Below are positions 9,283-21,229 of a DNA stretch of 64,000 bases, in pieces. The notes beneath the pieces were generated by a model. It was not told the origin of the DNA, did not search any database, and was given only the letters and a program-made list of their open reading frames with translations. The stretch lies in the NCBI GenBank assembly GCA_023525975.1, contig CM042028.1:79793501-79857500 (forward strand). Direction: 5' to 3'. A program made the translations under genes and the position numbers. Each line of letters opens with the position of its first letter. Positions within the stretch are counted from its first letter, which is position 1. Source of the stretch: Smallanthus sonchifolius. Taxonomy: Eukaryota; Streptophyta; Magnoliopsida; Asterales; Asteraceae.

Positions 9283-10534
9283 CACAATAGTGGCTCTATC
9301 CTCCTCATTTCATAAGCAACATTTAGAGAGAGTTCCTACAGGTCTCTTCCACGAGAATAGCAGAGAGAGTTAGTCACTTCACCTAAGATCAAGAAGCATT
9401 CCATAATCACTACACTTGTTTTTGGTTTGATTACTAGTTTTCATTCCATGATACATATTTCAACAAGTGTTTGTGTATTCATATTTATGGCCATTAGTGG
9501 CTAGTCATCTTTTATCACTTGGCTGAATATGAAACTTGGTGTAAATTAATGTTTTGAATTAGTAAAATGATGTGTTTATGTTTCTCGGTTATTTTTAACT
9601 ATGATCTTCCTTTATGGACGTGAGTGTGTTAAGCAATACATGTTTTTTGAGTATCCATTCAAAGTTGTACGTCTTTATACAAGTCAATGATACTATACTA
9701 GGCACGGTTGGTAAAAGATTTAAACTTTGGTTGGTTGGGGTTGGGTATTCAAACAAGACATTTTGAGTCTTGACTAGACCTTGTGTTTTGTGTCGTTATT
9801 TCTTCTATCCTTTTGTCTTGGCTCGCGAAGGGCTCTTGGTTAGAGCTATGAGGTTTAAGGTTTGAGGTGGAAGAAATATTTATTTAAAATATGTTGTAGT
9901 CAAAATATCTTCACTCCGGTCTTGCGATGGTTAGCGTGTCTCGTCATTCTAGCTTTCCAATAGATTGAGGGTTGGGGTAACCCTAACTGGGAGCCCTTCC
10001 ATTTTATTACTAAAGAAACATAAATTAGTTAATTTTTCGATCTTCATGATTGGCTTTGAGGTAGTTGTTCGTGCATCAGATTGTCCAAAGAGTCATACGG
10101 CTTGGTAACCTGACCAGGAGCCAAGTCAACTTGATAATCTTAGTCCGAATAATGAAGCATTTGCATTTGCGGGAGCCTATTAACCTTCCAGACGATCATT
10201 AGAACAGTAACCCGGTCAATGAGTTGTTCACCCTCCTTATATTAACCACAACATTAATCTATTTATAAAACATCAATTTACTATCAAATGGATTCTAGCG
10301 CAGTGATATGCCGATTAAACTGATTATCTCTCAACCCTCTGTCTCGTTTTGTTGCCTCACTTGTTTTTACATTTTTTTTATTAAACACCACTATCCTTAT
10401 TATTAGGCTAAACGATAATAATGATTGAGTACTAAAAGCCACCGTGTCCATTGGTTCGATACTTGATTCTTACCTAAACTATATTACGATAACATAGGTA
10501 TACTTGCCTATTGTGTGTAGTTAGTCCAAGTATT
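9283..10534. other. Retroelement debris without a clear gene
   Basis: No coding similarity seen. The stretch GTGTCCATTGGTTCGATACT ... CATAGGTATACTTGCC (about 10443-10510) resembles the U5 end of large plant gypsy LTRs, but no partner LTR or primer site was found. Confidence 0.3.
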
Positions 10535-12690
10535 AAATGAGCTTATCATGTCATGTTTTTCAACTGTAGTTTCCATAATTTCTTTGCTTCCCAAATCCTT
10601 TTGACCAACCTCTCCCCAACATATGGGAGTTCTACATCTTCTGCCATATAACATCTCGTATGGTGGCATACCAATGTTGGAATGGTAGTTGGTATTGTAC
10701 AAGAATTCTGCTAATGGCAGATGATTATCCCAGCTTCCACCAAAATCAATTATACAAGCACACAACATATCTTCAAAATTTTGTATTGTCCTCTCGCTTT
10801 GTCCGTCTGTTTGTGGGTGATATGTCATGCTTATTAATAATCTAGTCCCCATTTCTTCCTGGAACTTTTTCCAGAAACGTGAAGTGAAACGCGTATATCG
10901 ATCAGAGACAATTGAAACCGGCACTCCATGCCACGAGACAATCTCTTTGATAAACAGTTTGGCTAAATTTTCTAACGAATAAGTCTCACGAAATGACAAA
11001 AGGTGAGCACTTTTAGTTAACCGGTCTACAACCACCCAAATCGTATCATAACCTCTAGTTGTCTTGGGTAGTTTGGTGATGAAGTCCGTAGTAAGATGTG
11101 TGGTTGTAATCTCTCGTACGGCTTTTGATGTTCTGTTTTAACTTGTAGACTAGTTAAGCACTTAGCCACATATTTCATGATATCAAATTTCATTCGAGGC
11201 CACCAATAATCTCTTCGCAGTTCTTGGTACATTTTCGTAGTACCCGGATGAATTTAATATCGTGATTTATGAGCTTCGTCGAGTATCTTAAGTCTAAACT
11301 CACCTGATCGCGGTATACATATACGACCGAATCGAGTCTTGACTTTATACTCGTTTTCTTCCAGAAATCTCTCATGACCAGCCATTCTTTCTTTCTTGAC
11401 ATCCTCACCATTTAATGCTTCGATTTGCGCATCTCGAAGCTGGCTCATGAAATCAGGAGTTATCACTAATTTATATGCTTTCACCCGAATGGGATGATGC
11501 TCTTCGTTACGACTCATAGCATCGGCTACTACATTAGCCTTTCCCGGATGATATAAAATCTCACAATCGTAATCTTTGACCAGCTCTAACCACCTTGGTT
11601 GTCTCATGTTTAAATCTTTTTGGTCAAAGAAGTATTTGAGACTCTTGTGGTCTGTATAAATCGTACACTTTGCTCCATATAAATAATGCCTCCAGATATT
11701 TAGCGCGAATACCACTGCTACTAATTCTAGATCATGGGTTGGATAGTTCGCTTCGTGTGTCTTTAGTTGTCGAGAGGCATAGGCTATTACCTTTTCTCTT
11801 TACATTAAGACACATCCTAATCCAAGCTCTGAGGAATCAGGATATACCACAAAATATTCCACTCCTTCTTGTAATGCCAGAACCGGAGCTTGTGTCAATA
11901 TCTCTTTCAGTGTTTTGAATGCTTTCTCTTGTTCTGCATTCCATTCATACCTTGAACTCTTTCGAGTCAGTTTAGTCAATGGGGTGGCTATCTTGGAGAA
12001 GTTTTGAATGAATCTTCTATAATAGTCTGCTAACCCCAAAAAACTTCTAACTTCTAACGGATTTTTAGGTGGAGACCATTTCATTACAGCCTCTATCTTT
12101 ACTGGGTCCACTGAAATGCCTTCCGCATTTATAACATGGCCCAGAAATTGGACTTCCCTTAGCCCGAACGAACATTTTGAAAATTTTGCGTACAACTTTT
12201 CCCTTTGTAAAGTTGTAAGAACTTCATGAAGATGTTGTGCGTGTTCTTCCTCATTCCTTGAATAAATCAAGATGTCATCAATGAAGACAATAACAAATTT
12301 GTCTAACATTGGTCGGCATACTCTATTTAGAATATCCATGAAAACTGTCGGAGCATTCGTTACTCCAAAAGGCATTACCACAAATTCATAATGTCCGTAA
12401 CGAGTTATGAATGCCGTTTTAGGCACATCCTCTTCTCGTACCTTGACTTGGTGATAACCGGATCTTAAGTCGATTTTGGAAAACCAACTTGATCCTTTCA
12501 ACTGATCGAACAGATCATCAATCCTAGGTAAAGTATACCTATTATGGATAGTCAATTTGTTCAATTCTCGGTAGTCTATGCACATTCTCATACTACCGTC
12601 CTTTTTGACAAACAAAATTGGTGCACCCCAAGGGGATACACTTGGACGTATAAATCCCTCGTCTAACAACTCTTGCAAATTATTTTGACA
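10535..12690 (-). pseudogene. Ty3/gypsy pol fragment (RT, RNase H, integrase)
   Basis: Fragment of a plant gypsy polyprotein, best matching the Tekay/Del chromovirus style. In order on the minus strand: reverse transcriptase (12690 to about 12050) with GFIRPSVSPWGAPILFVKK, the DLRSGYHQ block, MPFGVTNAP, and the active-site motif FIDD; RNase H (about 11900-11500) with the TDHKSLKYFFDQKDLN and DAMSRN motifs; an integrase zinc-binding region (around 11240-11100); and the integrase core (11035-10535) with SAHLLSFRETY, GVPVSIVSDR and YHPQTDGQSERTIQ. Stops and frameshifts separate these blocks. Both ends are cut: RT starts mid-domain and integrase stops after GSKEIMETT. No LTRs belong to it. Confidence 0.9.
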
Positions 12691-14206
12691 GATCACAATT
12701 ACTTAAATTCCAAATTCTTTTGAAAATTTCAAATTCCTTTGATAAACTACAATTACTTCAAAAACACTCCATTTACCAAATGTGACCTAAGGGTGCATTT
12801 GATTCATGAAATTTTTTTTAAAAGAATTAAAATTTGATTGAATAAAATTTGGAATTGAAATTTCCCAAATGGATTTAGAATTTAAAGAATTGAAATTAAT
12901 CAAATGAATTTCAATTTGTAACAAATTTGGGTAACAAAACAATTACAAAGAAATTGGAATCTATCATCACGGCCACCACCTATCGGTCATCGCTCCAACC
13001 CCACTGTCGCCACCGGCACCTAATGGCCACTTTTCCCTCCACCACTACCACCCAACGCCATCCCTTCTCACCCCACATCCTTCACCAACGTCGCCACCCC
13101 TAACCTACCTGGAGGCGGGGATGCAATGTGTATCATATTACTTTAAGTCATTATTTATGGGGAAAAGTTTGATATACAAATAAAAAATAGTTACTAATTA
13201 GCTAAATGAGTGATTTATTTCTAACATTGACTTTATATAACACACCCAAGAAAATGAGTATTTTCACAATTTTTTTCATTTAGTTTTCTACTCCTAAACC
13301 ATATGAAATCACGTCACAGAGATATATGCCATGAGGGTTTAAATGAAAACTATTTTAAATTTTGAACTTGGAAACAGATGATTTAAAATTTTTACAAGAT
13401 TACGACTGTATATCTCTATTGATGTATTTGATTTTGAAGCATTTTCTAATAATAATAAAAGTCATCAAATTAAAAAGAAATGCATCTGATTACGCTTCAA
13501 TGGATGTAACCATCAAAGTTCCGGAATTTGTTGATATATATGATCCAAGTTGTGCATTAATTATTTTTAACGATTTCTGATATTTTAAGTTATTATTTCA
13601 TCCTGATTCATTGGCATATTATGCATTTATTTGTATCTAGAAGAGGATTGGAAGCATCTATCCCAGAATATACCCTTGACCCTGGTATGGCAATTAGTGA
13701 GTTCAAATACTTGCAAGTACAAGGTTACAAAATACTTAGGTGTAAAAAGTTATTGTTAAAAATAAATCTATACAATCTTTTATGGAGAAGATAAAGTAAC
13801 CGTTATGACTTTGTACCTTTAACCCGGCCGAGTCATAAAGGTGCAAAACATCCTGATCTGAGTAGAGATTTAAACCTTGGCAGTTTTGGAAATGCCTATG
13901 TTCAAACATAAATGGACACATCAATACAGCAAATGGTTGATAACGAATCATCTGTCATTAAATGACGTAGTAGGGACTCACAAAATATCTCTCAATGAAA
14001 GGGAATTGTGACCAAATAAAGCATTGCCTTTCAAAAAAGTAATTTCCACATGCAAGTGTCCAAAGCACATTCAAGGACATGCCACCTTGACAAAAGCGCA
14101 CAAAAGTGCGATTCAAAGATGTTACCTTTATCGCTTTTACAAATATCTAACGTGTTATGGTTTCAGATATTATCTAAGCTTAAACAAAATAAAACGTGCT
14201 CAGTGC
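12691..14206. other. Intergenic DNA with possible MITE debris
   Basis: The part at 12691-12960 is rich in AATTTGAAATT-type inverted motifs and contains GGGTGCATTTGATTCATGAAA, similar to the left end of the element at 28856, but no matching right end was found. The rest is AT-rich, with a short pyrimidine-rich CCACC tract near 12970-13110. A 72-codon ORF at 13362-13580 has no family features. The left edge may hold the 3' UTR of the YAF9-like gene. Confidence 0.35.
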
Positions 14207-16574
14207 TCACCCTTCCAGCATACTCAAACGCCTTTTTAACTTCACAATATGATTCTGCACCTGCTGACGGGCCTCTGCTAGTTTTAACAGCTCATCTGCC
14301 TCAGAAAATCTATTGAACCATTGACCATGTGGGTGGTCTTTAGTATCACCTCTTCGCGTGTCTTCCATTGGTGCTATAGGTAACAAGCAGCAAACCATAA
14401 TCCAATTTCACACCAATGTTAAATAAATAAAAAAACACTGCAGTAAATAAAATTTACCATGAGGCAAGTTCAAAGTGAGTGGAAGGCGTGGCACGATTAC
14501 AGATGGATGATTATGGACACGCGCAAGAAACTTATCTGAAGGGTTTGGAAAGACGATTTCATCATAAGATTCAACAATTACAGGTTTCTTGGTAGATAAC
14601 GGACCATGCTCCACTTCAGAGTATAACTTGAGAGGATGAAACCTTAATACAATGACATAAGCATTACATATTAACAAAAAGCAATAAAGGTAACGAAGGG
14701 CGATAAGGTAAAAAGGGGAAACCATTGACTCACAAGTCTAGTTGTTTCTCACAAACATCATTGTGAAAGAATATTGAAATGGCTATTTCAAATTCACCCC
14801 ATCCGCGTTCTGTGAGCTCAAAAGGAGGCGACTCTACCACTCGCATTGCGTTACTGAAACTTGGATGCAATTGAAATACGACCTTTTTTATGACTGCACT
14901 TAAGTCCTCGTTTGTGGCCCCACGCACATAAACAGTCCACATATGAGATTGAGTTCTAGTAATCGTTAATAGGAATATATTTAAAAATTAGTAAATTACA
15001 CTCAAATGTAAACTTCAAGTGCTGTTAAAAAACTTCTAACTGGATTTCACTTACTCAGTGGCCTTCTTTCCAAGCCAAAATGAGATAGTTCCATAGGCAA
15101 TGGGGACACAGATTTCAAGATCTTTAATCTTCTTAGTTGAACTCTATGAACCGAAAAGGCAACACAAGTTACACAACATATTAAACCACTAGCAATGGTT
15201 ATTTATGTCTCAAAGTTCAATCTAATTATCATATACCCCCCTAAAAAGTTTAAACCACATCTAAAACTTACATTCAAATGTAGCATGCTTGACATATGAA
15301 ATCAAGTTAAATTTAGTATGGTTTAAACTTCAAAAGCCAGATAGCTAATGACTTATTAATAAATTTAACATCACACATTTTTGTTCCCTTTATCATGAAT
15401 TATGAATAAACTTGTATAAGTTTGGAATTTGGATCCTAAACTGATTTATGTCTTTTTTTTAGAACGGCTAACTCACACACCCTCTAAACTTACTTCTAAA
15501 TCTACACTATCTACCATGGGACTAGATGTTGATTAATTTCAACATAAAATAAGATTCAAGAAAGCAATGGAACTTACTCGTTGAAATGATCCAATTCGGT
15601 GTTTGATGATGATATCATAAGAGAGTACTCTCTAATTTCCTTTGATGCTTGGTTTTAAAAAAGTGAGAAGCGCACCGAGGCGACAAGGTCTAAAACCGAG
15701 GCGCAAAGCACAAAAGCGGTGAGCTTTTCGTACGCGAGGTGCAAAGTGATTATATAATTTTTTATATATATATAATAGGTTTTTAGCATCCCCTACCCAA
15801 AATTTAACTATAATAAGCTTTCTATATGTTTTAACATGTAAATTACCTACATGTACAACCTAAAAATCCTGCTGTACAACATTTTCCTGCACAAAAAAGG
15901 ACCATGTACAAGAGGCACGCGCCTCACTTGCGCCTCATGCCAAACTTTTGCCAAAAAATCGCGGCTCGGTTGCGCTTTTCGTTTACACACGCCTTAAGTC
16001 ACCAGAAGCGTTGCCCCTTGCGCCTGATGTCGCCTCGTGCCTCATGCGCTCTTTTTAAAACCAAACTTTGATGTCCATGATGGAGATATTATGATTGTAT
16101 TCTTTCTCTCAAACTTAGATGAGACGAGCAACATGCATATGTGTTGTGTAATTGGACATTAAGAAGAATTAGTGAATAAGCCTCCATATTTATATATTTA
16201 CATAAGAGTAATATTGTCCATCAAAATATTGTCATGGAGAGACCATTTATTGATAATTGCATCAACTTATACATAAAGGCATATTAGTTAATTATTATAA
16301 TTAATAATTAAATTAGCTTATCAAATAGCCGTATAATCAAATAAACTCCACCACTCGAACCCTCAACCACGGGAACTCCTTTACTACACAACTACAAGCC
16401 CTTTGGTCTAAACTGAATAATGTGATAACAAAAGCTAAATTTTCGGAACATGAGTGAAAAAACAATTACCTTGTTCTCTTCGTCTTCAATTTCGATCATC
16501 TGGTGCGGAGGAGTTGAATCCGATTGTTCAACCGCGGCGTCATTCTGATCAGTCGGAATCGAAACGCGAGCCAT
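14207..16574 (-). CDS. YAF9A: YEATS-domain protein, GAS41/YAF9-like (five exons)
   Basis: Plant homologue of yeast Yaf9/human GAS41, a histone acyl-lysine reader shared by the SWR1 (H2A.Z deposition) and NuA4 acetyltransferase complexes in the nucleus. Exons on the minus strand: 16574-16470, 15143-15055, 14955-14734, 14642-14458, 14373-14207. All introns are GT-AG, and the summed 768 bases give 255 residues in one frame. Seen: an acidic N-terminus; YEATS domain from about residue 43, with VPIAYGTISFWLGKKA, WTVYVRGATNEDLS, the GWGEFEIAI reader-loop block and VVFQLHPSFSNAMRVVE; then YDEIVFPNPSDKFLARV; a C-terminal coiled coil (about 226-255, ADELLKLAEARQQVQ). The terminal TGA overlaps a GTGAGC donor-like site, so one more short exon is possible. 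An in-frame upstream ATG at 16658 could lengthen the N-terminus by 28 residues; I prefer MARVS at 16574. Symbol by similarity only. Confidence 0.9.
15648..16065. mobile_element. hAT-type MITE in intron 1 of the YAF9-like gene
   Basis: 418 bp. Termini are CTTGGTTTTAAAA and, reverse-complemented, TTTGGTTTTAAAA, with inverted similarity continuing inward (GAGAAGCGC..GAGGCGAC versus GAGCGCATGAGGC..GAGGCGAC). A perfect 8-bp duplication CTTTGATG flanks it (15640-15647 and 16066-16073). The interior is rich in GCGCCTC motifs. No coding capacity. Confidence 0.85.
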
Positions 16575-16755
16575 GAATTCCTTTTGTTTTTGACCAATTT
16601 GATGTGTGCGTGTGTTTTCAGGTAGAATGTGAGTGTAATTAGGGTTTGAAATGTTCAATTCATCTGATCTATTAGATTTAGGAGCAAACCCATTTTAGTA
16701 CGACGAGAACCCGCCTTTTCCCGACGAAAATGTACCGGATCTTTAGTAAACAAAA

Positions 16756-17166
16756 TCTATACTATATAATAAATAAAGGTTTTTTTTATCTCACGTGTCG
16801 TCTCCATATTCATTCTCATCATTTTTTTCTCGCCTCTCTCTCTTATTAAATGCACCTCCATCTTTTAGTAATAATATATTTTAAAAAAAAATATTAATTA
16901 TACTAATAAAACACATTTATTTTAAATTATCTCTTATTATAAGAAACTTTGAAATCTAATAATAAATGAAATTCAAATTACATTATATACAGTACTTAAC
17001 GTATTTTTGAAATCCAATTATATATTAGTTTTTACATATTTTAAATTTTGTTTTCTATCCTTAGTATTATAATATATTTTTACACCTTTAAAATATACAC
17101 ATAAAGATTTAAAAATTTTATTTATTAATATTTTTTACCCCATGTAGTATACGGGATCTAAGCTAG
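16756..17166 (+). mobile_element. Short non-autonomous Helitron (411 bp)
   Basis: Begins TCTATACTATATAATAAA after a host A, and ends CCCCATGTAGTATACGGG (a small hairpin) then ATCTAAGCTAG before a host T. This matches plant Helitrons: 5' TC, 3' hairpin plus CTAG, inserted between A and T. It lies 182 bp upstream of the YAF9-like start codon, so it sits in that gene's promoter region. Confidence 0.7.
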
Positions 17167-17342
17167 TTAAATAATATAATATGTATTTTAAATTTATGTT
17201 AAAATAAGTGAATATTATAATTATAATATTTAAACTTTCAAAATATTATTATTTTTTAATTTCTTTAAATACGTGCCGCTCCAATACTTAACATCCCCCT
17301 CAAGACATTAAATCGATGTTTGTTTATCTTGTCGTTTTGTTT

Positions 17343-17373
<31 letters not shown>

Positions 17374-19231
17374 ATTGTTTTGTTATTATTATAAAATAAT
17401 AATTGATTATAGTAACAAACACTCCAGATCGGCCCAATTTCAATCGCATAACAGAAAAGGGCAAAAACTAAAAGTGTCATATTAACCCAATAAATTGTTA
17501 ATTATAGCATCTTCTTCTCTCCAAGACCTTGTTCGGCTGTTCACACAATCACACACCCAATTCTTGATTTCTTGGTAACTTGGTAATGTACTAAGTTAGT
17601 ATGATTTACTTATGGATTATGATTCATATTCATTGATTTGATAATTTGAAGTGTGATTATGATTCATTGATTTGATAATTTGAAGTATGATTTATGGATT
17701 GTTACTAACTTAAAATTGTTAATTATTAGGGTTAGAAACTTATGGATTATTGATTTGATAATTTGATTTATGATTTATGAATTGTGATTTATAAATTAGG
17801 ATTATTGATGATGAACAAGAGAAAAGTTGTTTAATACAAGCATATTGTTTTTTTTTTTTTTGTTAGGCATATCATGGGAAAGTTGAAAAATTTAACTATT
17901 AATTTCTTTTTATAAAAAAATTGATGATAAACAAGAGAAAAGAAAGTATGATAAACAAGAAAGTAAACGTCACAAAGCTTCAACAAGTGAGCCGCAAGAA
18001 CAAGAAAATCATGATAATTCTGAAGCTCCACAACCACAGTCGGGCTGAGTTGTAATTCTTCTTCCAGGTACTTACCATTTTTCTCTCGCATCATCATAGA
18101 TAATTAGATATTTAGAGTTAATTATTGTTGATTTGTTTGACCCGACCCGAATTGAATTACCATCCCGAACATAATTAGATATTTTCGGCCCCCGCTACTT
18201 ATTTTTTCAAGCTCCGCCACTGACGGTACATAAACGAAACAGAAATTTGGGCCCTGAGCGATCGCCCACCTAGCACCTGCTCAGGACCGGCCTTGCTTCT
18301 CTCATGGCTATGACATGAATCCCCTCATCATGAAGCACGCCCAATAGCAAAAATCCATAAATTTCATTCCTGATATGACCGATGGAAAGAAGGATGAAAG
18401 CACATGATCTGGTGAAAGTAGACAAAAATATGTGACGTGTCTACGCATGCGTCAAAGAAAGGGTTAAAAATATACACACGTCAAAGCAACTATTAAAATA
18501 TTTTTTTTTTAAATGAGTTAATACTGTTCATGGGGTTCTCCAATAATAATAACAGAAATATTAATTAATATTTGTATAAGTAGTAATAATAATAATTATT
18601 ATTATATTAATCATAACAATAATAATACAATAAAAATTAATGACGTGCTTGTATGACGTTTGAATTAAAACATCTCTTCTTCCATAAATAGTGTTTATAT
18701 GAATATCTATATAATATTATACCCTTTTATTTGAATAATAAAAAAAAACATATAACATATATTGTTTTTTATATAAGTTTTTATTTATAAGGTTAGGTGG
18801 AGTGCAAGTGGGAAGCGGATCGGGGTGCCGTGTGCGGGAACACCACCCTGTCTCTTTCGGTACTGAGAAAAACCATAAAACTTGGGGTGGCTTTTTCGAT
18901 CCATTCCTGAACCATTTTAACAATTATATATTATTTTATTATTATATTAATTTTTGTTATATATTTATTATTATTTCATTTAATTTGATTTTTCTCTAAT
19001 AACTTGTGTTCGTTAACTTTTAAAAATAAGACTAAATGCGCAGTTTTGTTTATTTTTTTAACGACATTTCGATATAATATTTAACGAAAACCAAGTTGTA
19101 TTCAAAATAAAGTCTTTTTTAAGCTCGTAAATGTCTTTGTGAAATGATTTCAACGATTATGTTTAAACGCTATCTTTCAACGGCTATATTTAAAATTACT
19201 ACAAATACAAGTCTTTATTTCACACACAAAC
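17167..19231. other. AT-rich intergenic DNA with hAT terminus fragments
   Basis: No gene seen. A long poly-T tract lies at 17346-17366. CAAGCTCCGCCACTG ending at 18222 and TGCTCAGGACCGGCCTTG ending near 18295 resemble right-hand hAT termini (reverse complements CAGTGGCGGAGCTTG and CAAGGCCGGTCCTGAGCA); I could not find their left partners. A GC-richer island at 18790-18900 is unexplained. Confidence 0.4.
19186..19195 (+). promoter_or_regulatory. Possible TATA box before the unknown ORF
   Basis: TATATTTAAA lies about 40 bases before the ATG at 19232. In AT-rich DNA such a match is weak evidence by itself. Confidence 0.3.
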
Positions 19232-19573
19232 ATGAACACCAATAAGCATGGATATGCGTATCCGGATGGTCTTTATCATGATTTGTGGACTCTTAGATCG
19301 TTAAATGAGCACGCCCAAGCATTGATTGTCGAAGATCTTTATAAAAACAGACCACAATATTTAAGCATCAAAATGTATCATGTTTGTCATTTGTCGGCTG
19401 CATCGGACAAAACATATGACAACAGCCCCGTAACTTTCGTGGACTATATGAAAGTCGTCCATGAGTTTAAGGTCTCTGATCTGGACCTTATAATACCACG
19501 GTTTGGATACGGGTTTCTTTCCACCGGTATGTGGTACTACTTTAAAACCATGTTCAATCTAGATACAGGGTGA
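19232..19573 (+). CDS. Unrecognised protein or first exon, 113 residues
   Basis: I do not recognise this family. The ORF opens MNTNKHGYAYPDGLYHDLW, is rich in Tyr, Asp and Leu, and has no signal peptide, transmembrane segment or low-complexity tract, unlike the chance ORFs around it. The stop TGA overlaps GGTGAGT, a good plant splice donor, so this may be the first exon of a longer gene or a captured exon. No second exon was found downstream, where AT-rich duplicated DNA begins. A TATA-like sequence lies just upstream. It could also be a relic. Confidence concerns only that it is or was coding. Confidence 0.4.
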   Translation: MNTNKHGYAYPDGLYHDLWTLRSLNEHAQALIVEDLYKNRPQYLSIKMYHVCHLSAASDKTYDNSPVTFVDYMKVVHEFKVSDLDLIIPRFGYGFLSTGMWYYFKTMFNLDTG

Positions 19574-19689
19574 GTTCCACTAAAAAGTGAGAAAGATACT
19601 GCTATATTAATTTCATACATTCGAGAAGTTAAATTCGGACACAAGATGATGAGCTCGATGGCTCGTTTGGTTTATGTGATCTGGCTCAG

Positions 19690-20420
19690 TGTAACTTGTA
19701 TGCTTTAAAATGACTATAATATAATGGGTCGCTTTTAATATTTTCAAGCCTATAATGCTGTGCTCTAGAAAACTCTTTTTACAAGTATATACGTGAATTT
19801 TTGGGAAAACAAAAAATACGAAATGGAATAACAAAAAGCCGATCAATATATTGTCGATTGATAGAGTACCATGCATGTTTCATGTGCTACTTTTATAAAT
19901 AAAATAATACGCATACATCTATATACATAGATATACATAGGATCAAATAAACGTCCAACAAATATCTTTTCTCCTTTTCGTCTATATATTCACTGTCTTT
20001 TTCATTATTTATTTATTATGTTTTTTTTAACTTATTGGATGTATAATTTTATAAAATAGCTTTATGTACAATTTTATAAATAATTTTTATCTTTGCACGG
20101 ATCTTATAAATAGATATACAAAATAAAATAAAATAAAAAAAATCTCAAAAAAATAAATAAATAACTACTGATTATAGATAAAAAGAACTTAAATATAAAT
20201 AAAAATTAAAAACTTGTCGATGGTTATTTCTGGATAACTTTTAGTTGATCAATAACTTCCTTTTTTAAATACATTATTTATAATTAAATTTAACTAATTC
20301 ATGAGATTTAGAGGTATTGATTTTTTATTTCTTAAAATATTATGAATTGTTACTATATAAGTGTGTTATTTATGTTAAAACAATTCCATATGCTAAACAC
20401 ACACACACATATATATATAA
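19690..20420 (+). repeat. First copy of a local duplication
   Basis: This AT-rich segment shares ordered blocks with 21230-21825: TGCTGTGCTCTAGA.AACTC, GTGAATTTTTGGGAAA, CATGCATGTTTCAT, and ATACA.AGGATCAAATAAA. A further block (GGATGTATAATT..AAATAGCTTTATG) recurs at 21955-22030. The copy resumes after the Helitron, at 20844-20960. Confidence 0.7.
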
Positions 20421-20843
20421 TCTATTCTCTTTATTTATATTTATATTTATAATACTTAATAAATAAAAATCCTAGGGGACACATGGCGTAATTCTAGAAC
20501 TCATCTATTATATTTTCTCGTCTAAACTATTCTAGCCTATTATTTTAAGCAAATTTCTTATAATTTAATATTATAATAAATTTATATTCCATCATTATTT
20601 AATATTTGATTAATATATATCAACAAAATAAAACAAAATATTTCTTGCACATTTTTTAATCAATAATGAACATAGGATTTAGATTGACGTTTTCTTTGAC
20701 TTAATTTAACAAAATTAAGTCATCTCCTAACTGTGAGTCTTTGACCCTCTAAAATCTAATAATAATTTATCAACATATAAGATATTTATTTATTATATTT
20801 TTTCATTATTCAACTCGTGTAATACACGTGATATGTAACCTAG
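20421..20843 (+). mobile_element. Short non-autonomous Helitron (423 bp)
   Basis: Starts TCTATTCTCTTTATTT after a host A and ends CTCGTGTAATACACGTGATATG then TAACCTAG before a host T. The 3' hairpin is GTGTAATACAC-like. Similar in size and layout to the Helitron at 16756, but only the terminal pattern is shared. It is absent from the second copy of the surrounding duplication. Confidence 0.65.
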
Positions 20844-20970
20844 TTTTAAATATATGGGTGAAATTTAATTAGATGCATTATGGAACCGAATGTGTTTATG
20901 AGTAATAGTTATGATATTCATACTTTTTATCTATAATGAAGTTTTTGATGAAACGCTCCACTATCCATTA

Positions 20971-21207
20971 GGGTGGTCGGAGCACCTTTCCCTACTGGGT
21001 TCGGTTCCAACCGTTACGTCGGACAAAACGGAGGAGTCAAGTGGAAAGGAGGCAGGAAATGGTTGTTGGAGGTGAAGAATCTTGTGAGAGAGCAGGAAGG
21101 AAGAGGGAAGCAACGATCGGGAACTCACGGGAACATCTTCCCCCTACCCGAGGTATCGGAGAAAATGACGGTACTGATTGGGTTCGGCAAGGGTGCTCTG
21201 TATGCCC
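20971..21207. mobile_element. Tourist/Harbinger-type MITE (237 bp)
   Basis: Termini GGGTGGTCGGAGCACC and, reverse-complemented, GGGCATACAGAGCACC, flanked on both sides by TTA (20968-20970 and 21208-21210), the target duplication of PIF/Harbinger elements. GC content is clearly higher than the surroundings. The ORFs inside are not supported as genes. Confidence 0.72.
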
Positions 21208-21229
21208 TTATACGTTCATTGTAACTTTT

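Noticed and set aside
13362..13580. 72-residue plus-strand ORF downstream of the YAF9-like gene
   Set aside because: No motif, AT-driven composition, no start context or splice evidence.
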